DNA of 36,124 nucleotides from positions 1 through 36,124 of the forward strand of contig JAUCBJ010005240.1 of NCBI GenBank assembly GCA_032718475.1, in the 5' to 3' direction. Source of the DNA: Nemertoderma westbladi (Eukaryota > Xenacoelomorpha > Nemertodermatida > Nemertodermatidae). The notes under the pieces were generated by a model, which was given only the letters and a program-made list of their open reading frames with translations, ran no database searches and was not told the DNA's origin. Shown piece after piece: positions 29,069-36,124 of this stretch. Position 1 is the stretch's first letter, and the number at the start of each line of letters is the position of its first letter. The position numbers were made by a program, and so were the translations under genes.

Positions 29069-30647
29069 TTAACCCTATTAAACCCGGGGGGGGGGGTCAA
29101 TATGACCCCCCCCCCGTGGTTTTTTTTATTATAATTCTGAAACAAACGCAGTTGGGAATCTGAAATTTTATGACTTTTCCTAAAAATCTATTGTCTTCCT
29201 AGAAGTGAGAACCGTTTTCAAAAATATTGGGTACTTTTCGAGTTATAGCACCATTTTTTAACCCTACTTTTTGCACTTTTTTTGCGACGTTTTTTGAAAA
29301 TTACATTTCATTAAAAATGAATTGTAACATCTCTATTTTTGATTTACACCGGTTTTTTGGTGTTAGAAATTGGATGGAATTCATATAAATTGATTTAGAA
29401 ATTTTAAACTTGTTTTTTTCGGTGGGTGCCAAATTTTGGTGCCAGCACCAAATTTTGAAATAAGTCAATTTGGTAAATTGATTGTTTGAAAGTTGTTTTT
29501 TACGCAATTGGGGTTTTTTGGGGTTCTGGATTCGATGAAATGTATACGAGTTGCACCAAGCGTATCAAACTTGTATTTTTCGGTGCTGTGTGCAAATTTT
29601 GGTGCTAGCACGAAATTTTGAAAATCCATTCAATAGATAAAATTGCTTGTGACAATTTATTTCTTGCGTTTTAGAGGTTTATGGCTGTTCTGAATTCAAT
29701 GGAAAATATAATTATCTAACTAGACATCTCAAACTTGTATTTTTCGGATGTGGGTGCAAAATGTGGTGCTAGCACCAAATTTTGAAAACCATCAAATATA
29801 TCAATTGATTGTGTCACCTTGTTTCTTGCGTTATACGGGTTTGTGATGGTTCTGAATTCAATGGAATCAGTAAAAATTTCATAAGAGTTCTCAAACTTGT
29901 ATTTTTCGCCGGTGGGTGAAAATTGTTGTGCCAGCACCAAATTTTGGAAAATATGCAAATTGATAAGTAGATAGTATCACCTTGTTTCTTGCGTTATACG
30001 GGTTTATGAGGGTCCTGAATCCGATGGAATCAATAAAAACAGCACTGGACATCGCAAACTTGTACTTTTTGGTGATGGGTACGAAATTTGGTGCTAGCAC
30101 CAAAATTTGCCAAATTACGCCGAAAAATACAAGTAGCAATGATCTGGCATATTAGAAAAGTATTCCATTAGAATCAGCGCCCTCGAAAACCTGAAAATGT
30201 GAATTTATAGCATCGTATAAGTGAATTAACAATTTTGTGTTCTAACTGAAAAGTGCTGGTTACTTGTTTTTTTCATTTTTTTCCTACGCAGAGAGGACTA
30301 AACAACCATTTATAGTAATCATATCATTTTTAAATATTTTCCAATGTATTTTGCACCCCAGAAAACCTGTATTGAGAAATAATTAGCCGAAAATGTAACT
30401 TTCAAATTTTGTGAAAATTGTGCACTACTTGTAATTTTGGTGTTGCAATATAACCACTCCAGTACATTTTTTCGAAAATTTTTTTTTTCGGTCCGATCCA
30501 GAGAAGTGATACCTACGTACAATCAAAAAATCAGACGTTTTCGTAAATATTTGTAGATTTTAGAGGGGGGGGGGGGGGGGGGGGGGTCAATATGACCCCT
30601 CCCCGGCATTTGTACAACATTTTATAGCCCGGTACTAATAGGGTTAA
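29069..30647. mobile_element. piggyBac-like MITE inserted in ORF3 of element B
   Basis: The insert is 1571 bases (29073-30643), starts CCCTATTA, ends TAATAGGG and is flanked on both sides by TTAA (29069-29072 and 30644-30647). TTAA duplication with CCC...GGG termini is the hallmark of piggyBac-family insertion. Element A shows the empty site (GGCCACCTTGAAGGC near 13480-13494), and the reading frame of ORF3 on both sides joins at the TTAA. The insert encodes no transposase, so it would depend on one supplied elsewhere. Internal features are a palindrome beside each end and five 160-bp repeats. A truncated relative lies at 792-2012. Confidence 0.85.
29438..30106. repeat. 160-bp tandem repeat with palindromic boxes, copy 2
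   Basis: Boxes of the GGTGCTAGCACC type occur at about 29438, 29601, 29765, 29928 and 30090, spaced 162-164 bases. They correspond one to one with the boxes at 1181-1822. Short minus-strand open frames (with repeated SIEFRT and NPYNARNK words) are by-products of the repeat. Confidence 0.75.
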
Positions 30648-31305
30648 AGGCTTTCCTGTGATTTAGAGGTGCTCCTGATAGCAGAAACGCTGTCGGCTCT
30701 CTTCGGATAACCACGGCCATGAATAGGTTTAATAAACCTATCATTATCCAATCCTCCTGTGAGATATATCTCTTCTGATATATCTTTATTGCTCCCCTTC
30801 GGAACTGATATACCTCCTGCTTCCCTGGCCTCGCTCCCCATTTCAGCGAGTTTGCGAGTTCCGCTCCGTACTCCTCTCGGAACTTGCTCCAGTCCATCGG
30901 CTTGTGGCAGAGGAGCCCCATGAGCTGGCCCATCGCCACTGCTCCACAATGTCCCGTGTTCTCTACCAATCCCAACCCCTCTGGCTCCGTCATAGCCATA
31001 TAGACCACTTGCATGTCCAGGAGATTGGGGATCTCCAGTCCGATTATCCTGTCTGCGTCATCACGGATTGCCGATCCCACCTTAACCGTAGTCTTCTGTC
31101 TCACTAGGTCCTGCACCGCCCTCGGCAACCGGTTCAACTTTGGCCCGCTCTCCTGGGTCCCCAGATCGAATAAAAAGATATCTCCGTTTGGTGTGGCCAA
31201 ATGCAGTAGTATGGTTCTAGCCGATCCCGCCAACCCTCTTCTCGAGCCCTCGTCATCCTCCACAGTCCCTTCATCGTCTAGGACCATGTACCCACCCCTG
31301 TTCAC
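30648..31305 (-). pseudogene. ORF3 of element B, exonuclease-like domain
   Basis: It keeps the RNase D-like landmarks of A: YMVLDDEG, ILLHLATPNGDIFLFDL, KVGSAIRDDADRI, NLLDMQVVYMAM, GHCGAVAMGQLMG and GKQEVYQFRRGAIKIYQK. In the second motif an extra Asp follows the conserved one. The frame runs on without break through FLLSGAPLNHRKAF, showing that coil and exonuclease belong to one protein, until the MITE interrupts it. Upstream a frame change near 31366 separates the N-terminal part. Confidence 0.55.
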
Positions 31306-31310
31306 GGATT

Positions 31311-31643
31311 CTACAAACCTCCTCCACTCCTTCCTTGGTGGTTCCCTCGGATACTTCGGTATCCCTTCGCCTCCTCTCCCTTTACTATGTAGTGAAAATG
31401 CTCGAGGATCGCGTTGTCCAACGACGGCGTCCCGTAAGTCCCAACCAGTCGTCTCACGTTCATCTCCCTAAACTGGTCCTGTAGTGCGTGCACTTTGTGA
31501 CCCTTCGCTAGCAGTTTGTAGTATCCTCTCATCTTATCCTCCGGATGCCTCTGCGTGAAGTCCACTAGTAACTCCTTTCCAGTCTTCTCCGCCTTTCTCT
31601 TTTTTACTAACCTCTCCGCCATCACAAACATTCCCTCGCTCAC
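31311..31643 (-). pseudogene. ORF3 of element B, N-terminal part
   Basis: The segment MAERLVKKRKAEKTGKELL through FTQRHPEDKMRGYYK and YGTPSLDNAILEHFHYIVKG is collinear with residues 16-97 of the A frame. The ATG at 31620-31622 aligns with that at 14478-14480 in A, which supports this Met as the start. The sequence upstream of it is less conserved and not in one frame. Confidence 0.6.
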
Positions 31644-32521
31644 CTAATTGGTGGGGCCTTACAAAGGCTCAATTTGGATGAGTGCCATTAAACAAGGTGT
31701 TCTGTGTTCCGTTCAGTAATGGCCTACCTCCTAGATTATAATTCCTTTCTATATTTTCCAAATATACCTTCCCAAAGTGCAAATTTTCTTAATTTCGAAA
31801 TTTAGTCAGTTACTTTAATTATGATTCTAGAACTCCCTCCTTCCAGTTGCTATAATTTATTAAATTTTATTTTTAATATCAGTTATTTTTCCCTCTCCCT
31901 GTGCTATTAACAACTGTCAGTGGGTTATTTAACTTAGATAACCCCTCTACTTTGTATACAGGGAAGACTAGCTATAATTTTACTACTCTAGCTTCTTACG
32001 AGACAGCTTTCTCGTCCTGTAACAAATAGCCTATACTTAGACTACGGGCTGTGTGGTACCGTAGTCTGTCTCGTGCGGCCTACACGGTCTGTCCTGCTGT
32101 ATCCACATGCCCCCCCTTTTCAACTTCATGGTGCTCTCAATGCCCACAACTTCTACGGTACTATGTATCCTACTACTACTACTATGGTTTGTGTACATAC
32201 CCTTTACTTCCTTACGTGGCACCCTCAGTGCCCACAACTTCTATGGTACTATGCACACTACTACTACTACTATGTAGTACCCTTTACTTCCTTACGTGGC
32301 GCCATCCGTGCCCACAACTTCTACGGTACTATGTACCCTACTACTATGGTATGCCTAAATACCCTTTAATTCCGCTTACTATGTGGCACCCTCAGTGCCC
32401 ACAGGTTTTATGGTACTCACTATGTACATTACTGCTATGTACTACCTACTACTACTATTACTACTTATTTTATTATTTTATTATTTTGCTTGTTTTATTT
32501 TTTGTTTTTATGTGTGGGAAG
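31644..32521. other. Spacer between integrase remnant and ORF3 in element B
   Basis: This is non-coding. The part next to ORF3 is AT-rich and partly alignable with A; the rest is a minisatellite and a TTTTATTATTTT-type run (32450-32515). It ends with TGTGTGGGAAGGG, as does the A spacer (15660-15672). Confidence 0.6.
32142..32420. repeat. 80-88-bp imperfect tandem repeat
   Basis: GTGCCCACAACTTCTACGGTACTATG-type phrases start near 32142, 32230, 32310 and 32397. Each is followed by CTACTACTACTA runs and TACCCTTTACTTCCTTACGTGGC. The unit contains ACTTCTACGGTACT, also present in the 48-nt unit of element A. Confidence 0.75.
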
Positions 32522-32793
32522 GGAATCTTGCCCTAATTTCCACCCCCCTCAGTCCAATATATTAGACGACTAAAGTTTAAGGCGACCTTTCCAATAGGCA
32601 ACACTTTCCTACAGCCCTCCTGTAGGTCTTCCTATCTTTGGCCCCTATCTTTCCTCCAATCCTCACTTCCACGGATCTAATTCTTCCATCTTTGTCCCCC
32701 CTCGGTCCAACTTATTGGACGACTCAACAACCTAAGGGCGATTCTTCCAGCAGGCAACTCTCCCACTGCCCCCCTATAGGTCATCTTAATCTT
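32522..32793 (-). pseudogene. Integrase C-terminal remnant with duplicated 3' edge
   Basis: At 32580-32690 the minus strand encodes GRIRSVEVRIGGKIGAKDRK and TYRRAVGKCCLL, the last residues of the element A integrase. A second, diverged copy of the same 3' edge lies about 153 bases further (GGTCCAACTTATTGGACGAC at 32704 against AGTCCAATATATTAGACGAC at 32551). In that copy KMTYRGAVGELP mirrors TYRRAVG. The integrase core itself is missing. Confidence 0.65.
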
Positions 32794-34208
32794 TACCCCA
32801 CTCTTCTTGTAAATTCCAACTCTTTTGGAATTGACCTTCCCTTCTCCTCCACCCTTAAATCGGGTCTTTCCGTCATCTCATGGACCCCTGGTAGCAAAAT
32901 GCCACCCTTCATCTTGTTGTCACTTGGCGGTAGAATGCCGCCCTTCATGTCATCCTCACTGGTACATGCCACCTCTGCTGGCCTCCCCCTCAATATGTGC
33001 GCCAGCATTAAAGCCCCCAATGACCCCTGGTCATCCTTCGGTACGCATATTGGCTTACCATTTAATGCCCCTTTGCACACTGCCAGCCCCATGTGCGTGT
33101 ACAACACGCCTCTTCCAAGTTTCCTGCCTCCTTTGTCACGCTTCGTTATCGGCTTCTCTGCCCCTGGTCTAATCTTCCCATGTCTTCTCCCCTTCCACCT
33201 TGTCTTCTTACTCGACCTCCTCCCTACCGACATGCCTCTCAACTGGACCGGCATCTGTTCCGGACATCTCTCCGGACATCCCGCGGTCCACTCTTCTCCA
33301 TCCTCACACCGATACTCACCAGGGACATCTATGTTCCATCCCATCGCCTCTAGGTCCTCTGCACTGAATCCATTCTCCTCTGCCCACTCCCTTGCTGTTG
33401 CTTCGCCTCCCAACTCATCTATCGGCGGTATTTCTCTGCACCCATCCTCTATCCTTTCACCCCGCTCCACTATGCGTGGTTCCAGATCCATACCCATCCC
33501 CGACTCCTGGTGTCCTTCCTTGGGCTGCTTCCCATATGGGACCTTCCCATCGTCTGTCTCTGGTTTCTCCTCTATGTCCTCAACAGTGCCGGACATCATG
33601 CACCGTGATGTCCCTGACACACCAAATGGTGTCCTCGTCTTAATTGGGCCAGTGTGCGTCCATCCAAATGGCGTGAGAATGGCCATCGGGTCTCGCTCCC
33701 TGTCATCGCCGAAAATGGTCTGTAGTCTCACGTGGGCTGTCGGGCAGTCCATGCCGACTATTAGAGATACTTTCGGGACATCCAGCTTGGGCACGGAGAA
33801 ATCAATGTTGTCCAGGTTGTCCCGGTATTGCTCGACCTCGATCTTCGTGGGTTGCCTGGCGTTAATATTAATCGATTCTATTATTCGGATCGGTTCGATG
33901 GTAGCGCCATAGCCGCACCCTGGTGTTATCGCTGATATCTCGCAACGCCCCGTGCTCATTCTCATGACCTCCTCCTTACTGGAGATAGTGGTTACCGCCA
34001 TCTTGCTAGGCCTCGTTTGTAACCCTATCCTTTCGGCCACCCAACTCTCCGTTAGTGTAAATGCTGCTCCGCTATCGACCAACATTAGTGTTGTGACCGA
34101 TAGCCCGTCCTCTCCTGTTATTCTCACTGGTACTACCCCGAGTAGTACTGTCCTCTTCCTCCTTGCTCCCATCGTGGTCGTTGCTATGGTTTGGCCTCCA
34201 GACTCCAC
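32793..34208 (-). pseudogene. Protease of element B fused to an unrecognised segment
   Basis: The open frame is 471 codons. Residues 21-185 are the retropepsin-like domain (LMLVDSGAAFTL with DSG at 45-47, LIVGMDCPTAH). To about residue 214 it follows element A; from there all similarity stops. Residues 215-471 are not RT. They are Glu/Asp-rich at first (EENGFSAEDLEAMGWNIDVPG, C-rich EWTAGCPERCPE), then basic (KKTRWKGRRHGK), then LGRGVLYTHMGLAVCKG and two MKGGIL-P words. I do not recognise this part. It is uninterrupted by stops, whereas Gag and ORF3 of the same element are broken. The upstream Gag/knuckle part is in another frame. Confidence 0.6.
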
Positions 34209-34779
34209 ACTCTTCGAATCTGTGTCCTCCTACCACGCATCGATGACATAGTCCATTTATACCTGCGTAGGCTACCCGATCTTGTTTAGGCAACGCCTGC
34301 CAATGCTTGCAATTCATGGTCTGGTGGAATGTGTTTGTATGTAATTGGCATTTGTATTTTGGATTGTAGCCTTCTTTATATAGCGCTTCACGTATCGCTT
34401 GTATATTTATACCTAGCGGTTTAGTGTTTTGGTTATTTGGACTCGGCCTACTGGGGGTGTCGGGATTATATTTGTTTGTGTTGTTGTTTTGTTTCTGCCC
34501 CTGCCACGGTGTGGCTCTAATCCCAGCTGTCTGTGGACTTGCAGTCCCCTGTGTCGCCGCGTATGGTAGTGACTGTCTTAATTTTGGTAGTGCATTCGCT
34601 GCACTGTGTTCGGGTTTAGGCCTGTTGAATTCAGCTTTCGGCGCCCTCCCCAGACTATCCTCGCTGTAGACTGGGTCTGTAATCAATTCCGCCTCATAGT
34701 TAAGGAAGTTTGACATCTCCTCTAGCCCTCTGGCTCCGCACCTATCGTCTCCCGGGTGGAGAAGGCGATCTTTCTCCAC
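34072..34779 (-). pseudogene. Element B Gag nucleocapsid part
   Basis: This includes KPEHSAANALPKLRQSLPYA, an Asn-rich stretch, a CQLHTNTFHQTMNC cluster and a CHRCVVGGHRFEEC knuckle, all collinear with 19700-20140 in A. After the knuckle the protein continues in the frame of the protease ORF (frame change near 34200), so the tail of this frame is not real. Confidence 0.65.
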
Positions 34780-35356
34780 TTGTTCCTCATCCAGATCGTT
34801 AGTGCCTGCGCTATTGTGGTGATGTTATTCGATGCGTTAAGTTTGTAAGGTGCATCTAGGGTCTTTAGCACAATCAGCGCCTTTTCGACTTTATTCGCGA
34901 AGGTATTGATGCTGACAGGGTTATCCTGTAGTCCGCCTGACGTTATTCCCCTTAAGGTTTGTCGGATGATCTTCGCAGGATGCAAGAATTCCCTGTCCAG
35001 GGCACGCCATGCAGTTGTGAATCCACCTTCGATACATTGATACTGCCTTATGATGTCATATGCTGGCCCCCCTGTGTAAACTTGTAAGTATTTAAGGCAC
35101 TCCGCCTGCGTCAAGTTTTTCGTTAATATTTCATTACTGTACATGCGCCGGAATTGCAGGTATTCCTTGGCTTACTACCATCGCATTTGAACGGCTCCAC
35201 TGGCGGTAGCTCGATCCTGGTCTTTAGCGCGTTGATGAGTGTTGCCATTCCCATCGCTTGTACTTCCAGCGTTGGTTGTGATGCAGACTCCCTTCGCTTC
35301 GACTTTCTTTGTGTTGGATATATCATCGGGGGTAACGGTCCCCTCCATATCTCCAT
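34722..35356 (-). pseudogene. Element B Gag capsid-like domain
   Basis: Two frames together cover the DUF1759-like domain: IELPPVEPFKCDG in one, and MYSNEILTKNLTQAECLKYLQVYTGG through PAKIIRQTLRGITSGGLQDN and WRKIAFSTRE in the other, with a frame change near 35160. It corresponds to 20162-20836 in A. Confidence 0.65.
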
Positions 35357-36094
35357 GTCACACGACTTGGGGTTTTCGTTCTTGGTTGAGTGTATTGCTG
35401 ATATTGCAATGGGGGAATGTCACCCTGCCCCCCCCCCCCCTCCCCCACCAATGTTATATTTGGTACCTGGGTTGATGTTACTATGTTAGGGCCCATGCAC
35501 CTATCGGCAATAGCCCCCCCCCCCCCCCCCTCCCCTGGGTATATATTATATCCCTGCATGTTATAGTCATACTGGTGTGCAGGTACCAGTATAGGCCTAT
35601 CCACTTCTTGCCTACCGACCGGTATGTACGACGCGACTTTTGGGTTTAATCCCGTTGTCCGCGCTACCCTATCGCCTACACTATCTCTCCCAGCATGGCC
35701 TATAGTATGTGCGTGCAGTAAGGCCTACAGTATGTCCTGCAGTCTGCCTGTGTCCTTCCAGGCCGAAGTTTAATCTTCTCGAATATTCCAAGAAGTCCTC
35801 CCCGCGACTACCATATTCTCGATCGGCAGCTACGTTTCATCGGGAAGTCTCTCATCGATCCCCTCTTCTGTCTTCATCCTCATACTGGTACATCCTGTAC
35901 CCTTCTCCCGGTGTGTGGTGTATCTCACCAGGTTGTGTTTCTCCGGTAGCAATGCTCCTTCGATTCTCCTCACTTTGTCTCACTTCAGTGCAGTGTTCCT
36001 CCTCGTGAGATCTCGCTTTGACCTCCCAGATAAACGCACCTGTTCTTCTTCTGTCTTCCGACTGGGCTCGACGTTTTCTCGCTCGCCTGCTCAC
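35323..36094 (-). pseudogene. Element B Gag N-terminal region
   Basis: Beginning next to the PBS the minus strand encodes an Arg/Glu-rich stretch (RRARKRRAQSEDRRR, EVRQSEENRR), then sequences matching the A linker (GRQEVDRPILVPAHQYDYN, YNIYPGEG, PPLQYQQYTQ) with a glycine tract encoded by G-runs at 35430-35440 and 35514-35530. Several frames are involved, so no continuous product is claimed. An ATG start was not identified with certainty. Confidence 0.5.
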
Positions 36095-36102
36095 GGCGCC
36101 AA
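36095..36102 (-). promoter_or_regulatory. Candidate primer binding site of element B
   Basis: The minus strand reads TTGGCGCC immediately inside the position where an LTR ending in CA would stop. TGGCGCC-type sequences complement the 3' end of several tRNAs and serve as PBS. Which tRNA is meant cannot be told. Confidence 0.5.
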
Positions 36103-36124
36103 TGTCTCTCTCTCTGCCCGGTTG
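36103..36124 (-). repeat. Edge of the 5' LTR of element B
   Basis: Plus-strand bases from 36103 start TGTCTCTCTC, that is, CA at the minus-strand LTR end next to the PBS. Only 22 bases are in the window and they do not match the left end of the LTR at 10541. Confidence 0.4.

Larger units (their letters stand above)
26326..36124 (-). mobile_element. BEL/Pao-related element B, lacking RT, RNase H and integrase core
   Basis: On the minus strand: 5' LTR edge and PBS (36095-36124), Gag, zinc knuckles, protease fused to an unrecognised segment, the last 40 or so residues of integrase, a minisatellite spacer, ORF3 (split by a MITE), a 3' non-coding region with the conserved hairpins, a polypurine tract and an LTR. 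It is a diverged relative of element A: the same order, with clear protein similarity wherever both are present. Frame changes occur in Gag and ORF3, and stops at 28668-28670, 28266-28268 and 28077-28079. It extends past the window. Confidence 0.8.

Overview
The window is metazoan nuclear DNA. It looks like the intron-rich part of a host gene buried in retrotransposons. Two plus-strand exons (1-616 and 8846-8984) join in matching phase and read like part of a Sema domain (semaphorin/plexin type), so the host is an animal. The BEL/Pao and RLE-type non-LTR elements, frequent TAGGCCTA words and many poly-C/poly-G runs suggest a marine invertebrate, perhaps a deuterostome such as an echinoderm, but the taxon is a guess. 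No RNA gene, CRISPR array or intact autonomous element was found.

Layout. 1-616: Sema exon. 617-8845: intron holding a TTAA-flanked MITE-like repeat (792-about 2012) and a plus-strand non-LTR retrotransposon (2197-8288). That element encodes an N-terminal Cys-rich region, a decapeptide tandem repeat, a CCHC finger, a reverse transcriptase and a restriction-like endonuclease domain. Its RT is split between motif B and the YADD box by about 1 kb of a 21-nt minisatellite that is open in all six frames. 8846-8984: next Sema exon. 8985-10540: AT-rich intron. 10541-22046: minus-strand BEL/Pao element 'A' (3' LTR, extra ORF3, integrase, RNase H, RT, protease, Gag), with nonsense codons and frame changes, truncated at its 5' end. 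22960-23432: fragment of a second RLE-type element. 24169-24682: lone LTR nearly identical to the LTR of A. 24683-about 25430: minus-strand LINE RT fragment. About 26326-36124: minus-strand BEL/Pao element 'B', which runs off the window with its PBS and first LTR bases visible.

The most unusual material is in the two related BEL/Pao elements. Both carry, downstream of integrase where an env-like ORF might sit, an additional protein-coding region (ORF3). It reads as an RNase D-like (DEDD) 3'-5' exonuclease fold, then an Arg/Glu-rich coil and acidic linker, then three CX2CX4HX4C zinc knuckles. Element B has no RT, RNase H or integrase core. Their place is taken by about 260 codons of unrecognised open sequence fused to the protease, followed by a remnant of the integrase C-terminus. 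Beside the polypurine tract both copies keep a hairpin with a compensatory base-pair change. ORF3 of B is interrupted by a 1.57-kb piggyBac-like MITE in a TTAA site, and the MITE contains five 160-bp repeats centred on a palindrome.

All family assignments were made by eye from motifs. Comparing copies A and B served as the main internal control.
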